This document shows positions 52,656 to 62,287 of a stretch of DNA of 64,000 bases, in pieces. Numbering within the stretch: the stretch's first letter is position 1; each line of letters starts with the position of its first letter. The stretch is from Dyadobacter psychrotolerans (GTDB taxonomy: Bacteria > Bacteroidota > Bacteroidia > Cytophagales > Spirosomataceae), in NCBI RefSeq assembly GCF_004349265.1, contig NZ_SMFL01000001.1:434001-498000 (forward strand), given 5' to 3'. The notes under the pieces were generated by a model. The model was given only the letters and a program-made list of their open reading frames with translations. It was not told where the DNA came from and ran no database searches. A program made the position numbers and the translations under genes.

Positions 52656-53165
52656 ATGAAACTGACCTGTTCGATATTCTGCTTTTGGCTGCTAATCGCT
52701 GCCCGCATTCCCAATGCTACTGTTGATACTTTCGACACGTCGCACTATGCCGGCACTTGGTATTCGCTTTACTCGATTCCCACCACCTATGATAAAGGCA
52801 GCAGGGAAACAACCGGGAAGTACACCTGGAATAAGAAAGGCGGGTATTTCGATGTCGTTACATCCTACAAAAAGCCAGGCAGTGAAGAAATCCATACCAT
52901 CAGTTCCAAGGTTTACAAAGGAGATGGTAAACAACCTGCTCAGATGAAATGTCAGTTTGTCTGGCCATTTAAGCTGGATTATTGGGTAATTGAGTTGGGC
53001 CAGGATTATTCGTATGCAGTGGTTGGCCATCCCGAACATAAGCTGCTGTTTATCATGAGCCGGAAAAAGACCATGGACAAAAAACTTTATAACAGTATTT
53101 TAGAGCGATGTGAAGCAAGGGGATATAAAGTTGCACAGCTCACATCCCAGCATCACGATGATTGA
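52656..53165 (+). CDS. Lipocalin family protein (Blc-like)
   Basis: This 169-residue protein has a signal-like N-terminus (about 1-23) and a lipocalin fold: YAGTWYSLYSIPTTY with the GxW motif (about 33-35), then SYAVVGHPEHKLLFIMSRKK with the second conserved region, and the Arg in LERCEARG near the C-terminus. Blc-type lipocalins bind lysophospholipids or other hydrophobic molecules in the periplasm or outer membrane. It follows the amidase gene by 71 bases. Confidence 0.87.
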   Translation: MKLTCSIFCFWLLIAARIPNATVDTFDTSHYAGTWYSLYSIPTTYDKGSRETTGKYTWNKKGGYFDVVTSYKKPGSEEIHTISSKVYKGDGKQPAQMKCQFVWPFKLDYWVIELGQDYSYAVVGHPEHKLLFIMSRKKTMDKKLYNSILERCEARGYKVAQLTSQHHDD

Positions 53166-53297
53166 TTTTATTTAAATTCACAAAGACGTTTATGCTGAAA
53201 AGGTCTTTGACTTCCTGATTGCTCACTTCATTTTTTACAAACCGTTAGTAATAATCGTAACGTTTTCTCTTTTCGAAGTAGTTTAAAAATTACTTTC

Positions 53298-55004
53298 ATG
53301 GAGAGAAGAAAATTTATCTCATTAAGTGGTAAAACATTGTGCGCCCTGCCTGTTTTTTCATCAGCAGTATTTTCTTTTGGCAGAGAAGATAAAATGCCTG
53401 ACTGGCTGGTCGGGTTGGTTAAACGTAATGACACAGGTGTTGAATCACTTCTGACCTACCAGGTTCAAGAGAAAAATAGTCCGGATCTCGGAGGCGTTAA
53501 AGATGGCTACGATATCCTGAATCCACATAGCACCGCCGCCATTATTCAGTGGGGTGCGTGTGCGATATTCTCTCCCGATTCAAAATTTTACCAGTCAGAT
53601 GCACTGCTTAGCCAGATGCGGCTGGCCGCCATGTACCTTCTTAAAATTCAGCATAAAGACGGAACTATCGATCTTCTTTCGACCAATTTTCATTCTACAC
53701 CGGATACGGGTTTTTTGGTAAAAAGACTGGCTATTGCCTACACACTTCTTGAAAGATCCGGTGCAGCTGAAAATCAAAAAGTGCTTATCCCGCTGAAGGA
53801 ATTTCTGATGAATGCCGGGGAAGCTTTAATTGCAGGCGGAATACATACACCAAACCATCGCTGGGTGGTTTCAGCTGCCCTGACTAAACTCAATGAACTC
53901 TGGCCGGATATCCGCTATGTCGACAGGATAAATCAATGGCTTGACGAACATATTGACATCGACATCGACGGGCAGTTCAATGAAAAAAGTACTTTCATTT
54001 ACTCTTCCCTTACCGACCGCTTGCTGATCACCATCGCTGCCGGACTGAATAAGCCCGATCTGCTGGAAAGTGTCAGAAAAAATCTGAACATGACACTTTA
54101 TTATGTACATCCCAATGGCGAAATCGTGACAGATGCTTCGGGAAGGCAGGATAAAGCTGCTATCGGTACTTTGGAAAATTATTATTACCCATATCGTTAC
54201 CTGGCGATGCTGGATAAAAACACAACTTATTCGGCTATGTGCAAAATGATCGAGGAAACAGCCGGACCAAAAATAGGCGGTTTTCTTGATTATCTGCTTG
54301 CAGACGCTTCACTTTGGGAGGCGCTTCCGCCGGTTACCGCACTTCCGTTAAATTATGTAAAATCCTTCCCCAACTCCGGTTTGGTCCGAATCAGAAAAAA
54401 CCGGTGGGATAGTACACTTATTGCTAACAATCCCGTCTGGTTTACCTTCATGAAAGGACGGGCTGTTTTGCAGGGAGTACGATTTGCCTCGTCATTTTTT
54501 GGAAAGGGGCAGTTTCAATCAGCCAAACTCGAACAAAAGGGAAACAGCTGGGAATTGACTCAGACACTAGACGGACCCTATTTTCAGCCTTATCCAAAAG
54601 AAGGGATTTCGCCTGACGGAGACTGGGAGAAAATGCCGAAACTCAACAGACCTCAAAGTGAAATTCAGTATCTTGAAACAAAAGTTACTATCCGGGAAAT
54701 AAAAGAAGGTATGGAAGTAGAAATTGTTTCCGGTGGTACCGACGGCGTTCCGGCTGCCATTGAACTCATTTTCAGGCCGGGAGGAGATTTAAAAGGACCG
54801 CTAAAAATTGAAGGAAGCAAGGATTCATGGATATTGAAAGAAGGTATGGGAACTTATACTTTTGAAAAAGACACGATAACATTTGGCCCCGGACTTTCCC
54901 TGCATAAAAACACAGTCCTTCGTGGCTCGCTACCCGTCATGGATGCCCCCTCAGTGTTTCTGACCGGCTTTACACCTTTTAAACACACCATCAAATTCTC
55001 ATAA
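53298..55004 (+). CDS. Exported protein of unknown function, possible (alpha/alpha)-toroid enzyme
   Basis: This 568-residue protein has a twin-Arg-type N-terminus (MERRKFISLSGKTLCALP, hydrophobic to about residue 27). The middle (about 45-330) is rich in helices and aromatic residues with repeated hydrophobic heptads, typical of (alpha/alpha)6-toroid glycoside hydrolases and polysaccharide lyases. The C-terminal about 200 residues are rich in beta strands (e.g. VRIRKNRWDSTLIAN, FTGFTPFKHTIKF-like end). No catalytic motif was recognised, so a carbohydrate-active role is only suggested by the fold impression. Confidence 0.7.
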   Translation: MERRKFISLSGKTLCALPVFSSAVFSFGREDKMPDWLVGLVKRNDTGVESLLTYQVQEKNSPDLGGVKDGYDILNPHSTAAIIQWGACAIFSPDSKFYQSDALLSQMRLAAMYLLKIQHKDGTIDLLSTNFHSTPDTGFLVKRLAIAYTLLERSGAAENQKVLIPLKEFLMNAGEALIAGGIHTPNHRWVVSAALTKLNELWPDIRYVDRINQWLDEHIDIDIDGQFNEKSTFIYSSLTDRLLITIAAGLNKPDLLESVRKNLNMTLYYVHPNGEIVTDASGRQDKAAIGTLENYYYPYRYLAMLDKNTTYSAMCKMIEETAGPKIGGFLDYLLADASLWEALPPVTALPLNYVKSFPNSGLVRIRKNRWDSTLIANNPVWFTFMKGRAVLQGVRFASSFFGKGQFQSAKLEQKGNSWELTQTLDGPYFQPYPKEGISPDGDWEKMPKLNRPQSEIQYLETKVTIREIKEGMEVEIVSGGTDGVPAAIELIFRPGGDLKGPLKIEGSKDSWILKEGMGTYTFEKDTITFGPGLSLHKNTVLRGSLPVMDAPSVFLTGFTPFKHTIKFS

Positions 55005-55008
55005 AAAA

Positions 55009-55030
55009 AGGGGTCCTTTTCCGGATCCCT
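55009..55030. terminator. Terminator between convergent genes
   Basis: Stem AGGGGTCC / GGATCCCT (one G-U pair) with a 6-base loop. On the minus strand it is followed by seven T, so it best serves the alpha/beta hydrolase gene. Confidence 0.65.
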
Positions 55031-55042
55031 CGCTGGTTGTTT

Positions 55043-55837
55043 TCAGTTTCTTTCAAGCCATTCCAAAATGTAATCCGCATCTTCTTTCCAGGTCGGCTGG
55101 CCAAGCACGTAGTGGTTTCTGCCGGCAAATTCTTTATACTCGGTAACTGAGCCATTGTCTTTCTTATAAGCTTTAAAATTTCTGATGTTCAGTGAAGGAG
55201 GTAAGATATTGTCTTCACTTCCCGAAGTGATTAAAAGAGGGACATGTGGTTTGTTAAAATCAACTTTGGCGGCAGAAGTTAAACCTCCTCTTGCCACGGT
55301 TTTCGATTCCGGTATTGTGTTCGCTTCCCAGGACGATTTCTGATCTTCCAGAGACATTCCGTTTGTAAATGCGTATTGCCAGTCCGACAGTGACATCAGA
55401 TATGTTTTTTTCAACGATGTGAATAGACCGAGTGCTTTCCAACCGGCTTTCAGAAAAGAAAATTCATAAGGAATAATTCCCTGCGGCGGTACCGGATGAA
55501 TACCTACTCCTGCTACGCCGAGGTCACGGTTAATCAAAATCTGCGTTATTAATCCACCCAGAGAATGACCGATAATAATGGGTTTTTCCGGTAGTGACTT
55601 CGCGATAGAAGCATAGTGATCTACCAGCTCCGACAGAGTGAGTGCTGCCAGACCGGTATCATTTGGCTGGCGGTTACGAAGTTCAGCAGCAGGTGCCGAT
55701 TCTTTATAAGGCCAGGCAGGTGCAAGCGTTTTATAACCTTTGCTTTCAAAATAAGTTTTCCAGGTATCCCAGCCACTATTGTGAACAAACGCACCGGTAA
55801 TAAACAAGACGGTTTTGGAGTTACTGCTTTTCATCAT
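55043..55837 (-). CDS. Alpha/beta hydrolase
   Basis: This protein of about 264 residues has an alpha/beta hydrolase fold: oxyanion-region TGAFVHNSGWDTW (about 13-25), nucleophile elbow IIGHSLGGLI (Ser about 96), acid in ITSGSEDNILPP and His in FAGRNHYVLGQP. It is a serine hydrolase of unknown substrate. The ORF can start at 55891, but the ATG-ATG pair at 55837/55834 is more plausible because it removes a basic, cysteine-rich extension. It is downstream of a Crp/Fnr regulator gene on the same strand. Confidence 0.87.
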   Translation of the reverse strand: MMKSSNSKTVLFITGAFVHNSGWDTWKTYFESKGYKTLAPAWPYKESAPAAELRNRQPNDTGLAALTLSELVDHYASIAKSLPEKPIIIGHSLGGLITQILINRDLGVAGVGIHPVPPQGIIPYEFSFLKAGWKALGLFTSLKKTYLMSLSDWQYAFTNGMSLEDQKSSWEANTIPESKTVARGGLTSAAKVDFNKPHVPLLITSGSEDNILPPSLNIRNFKAYKKDNGSVTEYKEFAGRNHYVLGQPTWKEDADYILEWLERN

Positions 55838-55928
55838 TTTACAGGTTATGCGGTTGAATTTTAATTTCTGTTTGTGTTTTGAACAGGACAAAATTCAGCA
55901 GTATATCAGACAATAATTTTAACCCAGG

Positions 55929-56522
55929 TTAAAATCGTTCGCTCGCCATTCTTTTTCTGATACGGCTCAAAGATGGCCCCTGAATACCCAAATAAGAAGC
56001 AATGTGGTAAAGCGGAACTGAATTAAAAATATCCGGATGTTTTTCAATCAGTTCGAGATAACGCTGTTCCGGTGTACGAAACATAAAATGTTCAGTCCGC
56101 GTCATGGCAATATTAAAAGCAGTTTCGGCAACGAGCCGGCCAAACCTTTCCCATTGGTGCGACTGCTCATAAAGTTGATGTAAATGATTGATGTGAATAT
56201 ACAGAATGGAAGATTCCACCATGGATTCGGTGTAATAGTCGCATGGTGTTTGGTTCACAAAACTTTTATATGAAACAACAACCTGATTTTTGGAGAAGAA
56301 AAATACATTTTTCTCTTCAGCAGAATCTTCATTAATATAATACGTACGGAAAACACCATCGAGAATAAATCCCAGATGTTTACATACGTTTTTGTACTCG
56401 TTATAAAACTCTCCCTTTTTGTAAGAACGGTGTTGCCAATAGGGTAAGGACAAAGAAAATTCCTTTTCATCCATTCCGGAAAATGCTTTAAAAGCATGAC
56501 CTAAAAGTTCAATTTCTGTCAT
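55929..56522 (-). CDS. Crp/Fnr family transcription regulator
   Basis: This 197-residue protein has a cyclic-nucleotide-binding-like beta barrel (about 25-110: LGFILDGVFRTYYINE) and a C-terminal winged helix (YHIASYLGIQGPSLSRIRKRM). Ligand residues of true CRP are not obvious. Bacteroidota contain many such regulators with unknown signals. It lies upstream of the alpha/beta hydrolase gene and downstream of the ABM gene. Confidence 0.88.
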   Translation of the reverse strand: MTEIELLGHAFKAFSGMDEKEFSLSLPYWQHRSYKKGEFYNEYKNVCKHLGFILDGVFRTYYINEDSAEEKNVFFFSKNQVVVSYKSFVNQTPCDYYTESMVESSILYIHINHLHQLYEQSHQWERFGRLVAETAFNIAMTRTEHFMFRTPEQRYLELIEKHPDIFNSVPLYHIASYLGIQGPSLSRIRKRMASERF

Positions 56523-56635
56523 TAAATATCAGTTTGTGAAGGCTTTAACAAAAATAATCTTTAATTTGATTAAATCACCGGACACCAATGATTTCTAGGC
56601 TAAATAACGGTCCAAACAGGAAGGATATTCCGGAT

Positions 56636-56929
56636 TTATTTCACAGCCAGTAACTCAATCTTTTCGATTACTGGTGCCGAGCTTAGCAGCGCAGCAGCGT
56701 TTTCCATTAAAGCTTCTGCAACTTTTCCCGAAAGATGTGCATCGCGTCCTTCTTCCGCTTCAAAAGTATCAAAAATCCCGAATGTCGAGGGACCAATTTT
56801 TAACGCATACCAGGAAGCAGTCAGCGGCTCGTCCATGACCAATGAAAGGCCGCTTTTCAGGAATTCTTCAACGTCATCTTCTTTGCCGGGCTTTGCTTCC
56901 ATCCTGACAAGTAATGCCAATTTTACCAT
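56636..56929 (-). CDS. ABM-domain (antibiotic biosynthesis monooxygenase-like) protein
   Basis: This 97-residue protein is a single ABM ferredoxin-like domain: KLALLVRMEAKPGKEDDVEEFL (split), then ASWYALKIGPSTFGIFDTF (about 39-57) and the DAHLSG motif (about 63-68). These proteins form dimers; some are quinol monooxygenases, many have no known activity. It stands alone between the Crp/Fnr gene and the divergent exported gene. Confidence 0.85.
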   Translation of the reverse strand: MVKLALLVRMEAKPGKEDDVEEFLKSGLSLVMDEPLTASWYALKIGPSTFGIFDTFEAEEGRDAHLSGKVAEALMENAAALLSSAPVIEKIELLAVK

Positions 56930-57071
56930 TTGGTGTTATTTGGGGGTTTTAATATTTTGAGTTTACCAAAACACCTACGTGCTCTGCCGGTTTAAAGATT
57001 ACAAGTAATTAACTAAATGTTCCCACAATATAAAAACCCTCATTGTCAGCGGAATAATTGGTATTATTTTA

Positions 57072-57079
57072 TTAAATTT
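57072..57079 (+). promoter_or_regulatory. Candidate -7 element for the exported-protein gene at 57132
   Basis: TAAATTTG matches TAnnTTTG and overlaps the first in-frame start of the ORF at 57078, so translation more likely begins at the ATG at 57132. Confidence 0.4.
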
Positions 57080-57131
57080 GAAACACTTCCTCCTGATAAA
57101 TTTCCTGCAAAATTTAACCGGCTTAGCATAT

Positions 57132-58382
57132 ATGATAAGGTTTATATCTTTATTTCTGCTACTTTTTCCGCAAATCGCCTTTGCCAATTCCCTGTTGATC
57201 CCAATGGACAAAACCCAAAGCAATCATTTGAAAGCTTACGGCTTGTCATACATGTTATTAAAGGGAGACATCGACGTGGACTGGCTGTTGAACTATCGCG
57301 GAGGCAGCTTTATGGTGCAATACAGTAAGTCGGTTGAAAAGGAATGCAAGCTCAGGAGCATTTCTTATGAAGTTCTTTCCGATGCAGCAACGCAACAAAT
57401 CGTAAGCCAGATTACCCGACCTGATGTCAATATGGATGTGATTAAACTGCACAAAGCCGCAAAAATTGCCGTTTATTCCCCAATCAAAATCAGTCCGGCA
57501 GAATTTGAAAACACCGATGCAGTTCTTTTGGTATTAAAATATGCGGAAATTCCATTCGAAGTGATTTATGACGAAGAAATTTTAAAAGGAGATTTACCAA
57601 AATACGATTGGCTGCATCTGCATCATGAGGATTTCACAGGGCAGTTTGGCCGTAACATGCGCCGGACATCAGAGGTGGACGTGAAGGCACAGGAATCGAT
57701 AGCAAACCGTTTTGGCTATACGAAGGTTTCACACATGAAACTGGCTGTCGCCAAGAGCATCAAGGAATTTTGTGCGGGAGGTGGATTTCTGTTTGCAATG
57801 TGTTCCGGTGCCGAAACTTTTGATATTGCGCTTGCCGCCGAAGGTGTGGATATTGTCGATCATTTCGATGGAGACGGAGTCGACCCGCAGGCACAGTCCA
57901 AGCTGGATTTCACCAAAACTTTCGCTTTTCACAATTTTAAATTACAGCTGGATGAATATGATGGCATGAACTTCTCCGACATCAATTCCGCTGGTGGGCG
58001 TTTTCGTGGTTTTGGTGACAACGATGCCTATTTTTCTTTGTTTGATTTTTCAGCAAAATGGGATGTGATACCGGCCATGCTCGTTCAAAATCATGAGAAT
58101 CTGATCCGCGAGTTTTTTGGACAAACAACTGCCTTTTCAAAAAATACGGTTAAACCGAGTGCGCTGGTGATGGGAACCAGCAGCCAGTCGGACCGGTACA
58201 TTTATGGTGAAATGGGCAGAGGACAGTGGACCTTTTATGGCGGACATGATCCCGAAGGACGCGGCGGCGGCGGACGCAGAATGCCAACAGATTTGAATCT
58301 CTATCCAAACTCACCAGGATATCGGTTAATATTAAATAATGTACTTTTCCCCTCAGCCAGAAAAAAGAAGCGGAAAACCTGA
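57132..58382 (+). CDS. Exported protein often labelled asparagine synthetase B; function unknown
   Basis: This protein of 416 residues has a signal peptide (about 1-18, ending IAFA/NS), followed by LIPMDKTQSNHLKAYGLSYML and WLLNYRGGSFMV, a pattern I recall in Bacteroidota proteins named asparagine synthetase B. It has neither the N-terminal Cys nor the ATP-pyrophosphatase motif of real AsnB. A class-I-amidotransferase-like segment is seen: PKYDWLHLHHEDFTG and, later, FAMCSGAETFD with a Cys in a nucleophile-elbow-like context (about residue 224). The basic end RKKKRKT is unusual. The ATG at 57132 is preferred over TTG 57078. Real function is unknown. Confidence 0.75.
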   Translation: MIRFISLFLLLFPQIAFANSLLIPMDKTQSNHLKAYGLSYMLLKGDIDVDWLLNYRGGSFMVQYSKSVEKECKLRSISYEVLSDAATQQIVSQITRPDVNMDVIKLHKAAKIAVYSPIKISPAEFENTDAVLLVLKYAEIPFEVIYDEEILKGDLPKYDWLHLHHEDFTGQFGRNMRRTSEVDVKAQESIANRFGYTKVSHMKLAVAKSIKEFCAGGGFLFAMCSGAETFDIALAAEGVDIVDHFDGDGVDPQAQSKLDFTKTFAFHNFKLQLDEYDGMNFSDINSAGGRFRGFGDNDAYFSLFDFSAKWDVIPAMLVQNHENLIREFFGQTTAFSKNTVKPSALVMGTSSQSDRYIYGEMGRGQWTFYGGHDPEGRGGGGRRMPTDLNLYPNSPGYRLILNNVLFPSARKKKRKT

Positions 58383-58468
58383 ATTTCGTTTTAACATTTT
58401 TTAAGACAATAGAAATCAGGCAGTTCCGTTTGGTTTAAAGTTTCCACTCTTTAACCCAACCCAATAGT

Positions 58469-59065
58469 ATGAGATCATTGTCTTCTATTTTTTTCACAGC
58501 GTTTTTGTTTCTTGCCGCGGGTTTTGTACAGGCGCAGGATATGAAAATAGGCCATGTCGATCAGCAGTACATTTTCGCAAATCTTCCTGAGTTTAAAAAA
58601 CTGAATCAGGAAATCACTGAAAAAAGTGAGCAATACGATAAAATTTTAAAAAGCAAATTTGACGAATTCGAAACAAAAAGAGCAGTATTTGAAAAGCTGG
58701 TGTCCGGACAGGCAAGTGATGCGATATTAAAGGATAAGGCAACTGAGCTGGAAAATTTAAAAAAGTCCTATGAGGAATTTCAAAACAATTCCACCACAGA
58801 ACTCCGGAACTATTATGGCAGGAAATTCACCCCTATCAAAAAGAAAGTTAACGATGCCATCGTATTTGCAGGAAGGCAAAAAGGATATACTTTTCTGTTG
58901 CGTATGGATCTGAATCCCGATGGCGGCGATCTTTGGCCGGTTGTTTTGTACGCACAAGATACCACTGCCACACTTACATCCGAGATCCTGAAAAATCTCG
59001 GTGTTGACAGCACGGCGGCTTCTGCACGAAAAATTGGGATTCCGCAGATGATGAATAAGAAATAA
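58469..59065 (+). CDS. OmpH/Skp family periplasmic chaperone
   Basis: This 198-residue protein has a signal peptide (about 1-22, ending VQAQ), then KIGHVDQQYIFANLPEFKK, a coiled-coil helical region (about 35-115, KELNQEITEKSE type) and a return strand segment. It matches OmpH/Skp, a jellyfish-shaped trimer that holds unfolded outer-membrane proteins. It stands alone with a terminator after it. Confidence 0.9.
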   Translation: MRSLSSIFFTAFLFLAAGFVQAQDMKIGHVDQQYIFANLPEFKKLNQEITEKSEQYDKILKSKFDEFETKRAVFEKLVSGQASDAILKDKATELENLKKSYEEFQNNSTTELRNYYGRKFTPIKKKVNDAIVFAGRQKGYTFLLRMDLNPDGGDLWPVVLYAQDTTATLTSEILKNLGVDSTAASARKIGIPQMMNKK

Positions 59066-59091
59066 GAAGTTTATCAAACATCTCAGATCGG

Positions 59092-59122
59092 GCCGGAAGT
59101 TTAACCAACTTGCGGCTTTTTT
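59092..59122 (+). terminator. Intrinsic terminator after ompH
   Basis: Stem GCCGGAAGTT / AACTTGCGGC (one mismatch) with a 5-base loop, followed by TTTTTT. It begins 27 bases after the OmpH stop codon. Confidence 0.75.
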
Positions 59123-59172
59123 ATTGGCCTAATTATTATCAGTACCGCATCGTATAGTTTCTTCATTGACCA

Positions 59173-59745
59173 TTAGTGTTCCCTCAAAATCCTTTTCAAG
59201 CATTTGCAAAATGTGGATTCTGTAGTTCCCAGAAAGGTCGCAATGTAACGATCCGGGATGCGACGAAACAGCGACGCCGAATGCTGCAAATATTTGGCAA
59301 TCCGTTCCTCAACGGAATTGTATCTAAGTAATTCGATTCTTTTCTGGGAAAGAACCAGATAATTTTCAAAAAGCGAAATGACCAGACTTGCAGTCATACT
59401 GTCGTGCTCACGTATGGAGCAGTACTGCTCGTAAGAAACGGGATATGCCCATGTGTCTTCCAGTGTTTCGAGTCCGACACTGGACGGCGACCGCATCAGA
59501 AAGCTATCTGCAATACAGGCGATATTTCCATCAGAAACCATCCAGGCAGTTATATCTGACTGCTTCCTTTCATAGTAAGCCCTCATTACTCCTTTTTCGA
59601 TCAGATAAAGGTTGTGGCTGACGTCACCCACATCTGTCAGAATTTTTCCATTCGAAAAAAAACGTGGTTTAAGCCACAGTGATGAAAACGTTTCAGATTG
59701 GCGAAGGATCTTGGAAAGCTCCTGAACAGTGCTGGTATTTTTCAT
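59173..59745 (-). CDS. Crp/Fnr family transcription regulator
   Basis: This protein of 190 residues has the cNMP-binding beta barrel (GKILTDVGDVSHNLYLIEKGVMRAYYE, split) and a C-terminal HTH (DRYIATFLGTTESTFCKCLKRIL). The ATG at 59745 is preferred; the upstream in-frame TTG at 59808 would run through a pair of direct repeats. Those repeats, just upstream of this gene, could be its own binding site. Its signal is unknown. Confidence 0.88.
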   Translation of the reverse strand: MKNTSTVQELSKILRQSETFSSLWLKPRFFSNGKILTDVGDVSHNLYLIEKGVMRAYYERKQSDITAWMVSDGNIACIADSFLMRSPSSVGLETLEDTWAYPVSYEQYCSIREHDSMTASLVISLFENYLVLSQKRIELLRYNSVEERIAKYLQHSASLFRRIPDRYIATFLGTTESTFCKCLKRILREH

Positions 59746-59790
59746 ATTGATGATGAAGTAAGTTACATATTTATAAATAGTTATTAAGTT

Positions 59791-59832
59791 AATATTGTTC
59801 TGAGACAACTGAAAATATTGTTCTGAGACAAC
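59791..59832. repeat. Two direct 19-bp repeats, candidate regulator sites
   Basis: AATATTGTTCTGAGACAAC occurs at 59791-59809 and again at 59814-59832 (23-base period). Each holds a near-palindrome TTGTTCTGAGACAA, similar in size to Crp/Fnr sites. They lie 46-87 bases before the regulator ATG. Confidence 0.6.
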
Positions 59833-59984
59833 CTAAATTAATGTCCAGCAACAAGATACAAAACCTGATTATCACATTAACTTGCTTATGCAAAAATCAT
59901 TAACTTAAATCAACCAGTCCATGAAACCACCGTAAAATTTTAAAATTTTTGACAAAACACTTTTCAACTAACTTAATCAAATCA

Positions 59985-60530
59985 ATGAAAAAGACAAACC
60001 TATACACGACAGCGTTAGTAGCTCTCCTGCTCATCTGGGGCTGCGATAAAGGCCCGGAACTCACGCCTCTTACTCAGGAAGGCAAAAATACGTTCTCCTG
60101 CAAAGTGAATGGAAAAGTATGGATACCCGATGGCAGGGGTTCCATTTTTGTTAACATACCTCCAATCGATGGCGGTTTCTTTCGAGGGGATCAATACAGT
60201 ATTAGTAAAATCTGGATTTCTACCTATTCTAGTGATAATCAAGAAGTCCATCTTTTCTTAGAAACAATTGACGTGGGTCCGAAGAACTTAGATAGAAAAA
60301 CACATCCATATGGAGCTTCCTTTCAACCAAGTAATTATGGTTTATATAGAAATTCGCAGCAAAAAGAGTTCATTACCTCTAATATCAACACTGGAACAAT
60401 TACACTGATAAAAGCAGATACTTTAACTGGAATAATCTCAGGAACTTTTGAGTTCACGGCAGCCAATTCGAGTGGAAACGTTACAAAAATCACAGACGGT
60501 CGTTTCGATATAAACAGTAAAACACTTTAA
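59985..60530 (+). CDS. DUF6252-like lipoprotein
   Basis: This protein of 181 residues has a lipoprotein signal (MKKTNLYTTALVALLLIWGC, Cys at residue 20) and a compact beta-rich domain with FSCKVNGKVWIPDG (about 39-52), a motif of DUF6252-type proteins. The tail has alternating beta strands (GTFEFTAANSSG). Function is unknown. The ATG at 59985 is chosen because the ORF's first codon is a TTG and the lipobox begins just after this ATG. It is 23 bases from the next gene. Confidence 0.75.
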   Translation: MKKTNLYTTALVALLLIWGCDKGPELTPLTQEGKNTFSCKVNGKVWIPDGRGSIFVNIPPIDGGFFRGDQYSISKIWISTYSSDNQEVHLFLETIDVGPKNLDRKTHPYGASFQPSNYGLYRNSQQKEFITSNINTGTITLIKADTLTGIISGTFEFTAANSSGNVTKITDGRFDINSKTL

Positions 60531-60553
60531 AGTATACCCTAAACTGTAAAATC

Positions 60554-62287
60554 ATGAAAAAATTTGTACGCCTATTTCTAGGCCTGGCATCGTTATGCCC
60601 AGTTTTCAACCTAATTGCTCAGAACGAGCGGGTACTAAACGTACCACAATATCAGGATCACCTGCAAGCAGCAGATTATGCCTTTACCAATCTCGACAAA
60701 TCTCTTGTATCTACAGGTATATTATACGATCGTGCCTTCAAAAACGCACATTTAGACACGTTTTCGCCAATAGAGCCTTCTAATTCAGGACATTGGCTCA
60801 ATGCCTATTACGAGTTGCACCAAGCGTCCTATAATAAGGAAAACAAACTGACGTATGAACAGATGCGGAACCTTATTTACCATAGCTCCGAAACCCTTAA
60901 TACCGTCCCTATTGGAGTTATACTAGCTAACTTCAACGTTCTCAACTACAATGCTTTGGATGTAACAGCAAACAAAATGTATGAAATTAAACCAGGATTC
61001 ACATCCTCTCAGGTGTTTCAATCCAAGGAAAATATCGTAGCCGCCGCATTGGTGCCTACAATTCCAAGGGGTACGTCAGGTTTTACTTTTCCACAGTGGG
61101 CTGCTATCACATGCAGAAATGAACATGTTACAAACATTCAGGTTGATTTTGGAGATGGCAACCCCATTAAAACTTTTAATCCGGGCGGGCTATCTCAGAC
61201 AGTCACCTACAATACCGAGGGTGAGAAAAACATTTTGTTTACGATTAATCTGAGCAATGGATTGCAAAAGACTGCCCGGTCCACTATTGTAGTGAGCAAT
61301 CAGAGTCATGCTAACAAATCTGTTGCCCGAACTTTAAATTATCCGAGAATGGACGCATACAATATTTCCTTGGTTGACTCAAGTGATATCCGGGCCACTA
61401 TTCCGTTTCAGGGATATGATGAAACTTCTTCCTCTTTGGGTTATGGACAATATCTAACATACTACGCTAAGGGGCGTTCCCAACTTCGAAAACCAATCAT
61501 TATAATTGACGGGTTCGATCCAGGGGAGGATAGAAATGCTCACTTAATATACTATGATAGACTAAAATATATTCATAACGGAGAAGATTTAAATTTAGGA
61601 AACGATTTACGTCAAAATACTCCTGGCAACGGCTATGATATAATCATACTGAATTTACCTAAATATGAATATACTTCAAGTGAGTATGTATGTTCTCTTT
61701 GGAACTGGTACCAACCGTCCAACGGTTATTATTTGCAAGAAGTTAAAAAGTATCGTGTCGGTGGAGGCGATTACATCGAGCGGAATGCATTTGTATTGGT
61801 GGAATTGATCAAGCGAATTAACCAACAACTGCAAGCCAATGGTAGCAATGAAAAGATCACTGTAATTGGCCCAAGTATGGGAGGGCTAATATCTAGATAC
61901 GCATTGCGATACATGGAGCAGAACAATATGAATGCCAACTGCAAGTTGTGGGTATCGTTTGACAGTCCGCATCACGGAGCCAATGTTACGTTGGGGTTGC
62001 AATTCTGGCTTAAAATGATGGAGAAGATATCACCGGAAGCAGGAGTGGCACTTCATGAACAACTGGAATCACCGGCTGCTAAACAAATGGCCATTCAACA
62101 TCATTTGGGACACGGAGTCAGTGGAGTGAGTTCACTGGTATCGGGTGCGCCAGGATTCAGAGATAGGTTCGCACAAACTATGAATAACATGGGTTTTCCT
62201 CAGGCTGCCTGTATGCGTAAGGTGGCCCTAAATAATGGAAGCAAGGCAGGTATTTTCCAAAATTATAGTCCATCGTTCAATCTATGA
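60554..62287 (+). pseudogene. Secreted lipase-like protein, first part of a frameshifted gene
   Basis: The first 577 residues have a Sec signal (about 1-22), a PKD-like domain (about 180-250: VDFGDGNPIKTF, TVTYNTEGEKNILFTINL) and an alpha/beta-hydrolase domain with nucleophile GPSMGGLISRYALRY (Ser about 440), plus the preceding IIIIDGFDPGED. The frame ends at TGA 62285-62287 while the same protein continues in the -1 frame from about 62275. The gene can be restored by one inserted base. It could be a real decayed gene or a sequencing error. Confidence 0.8.
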
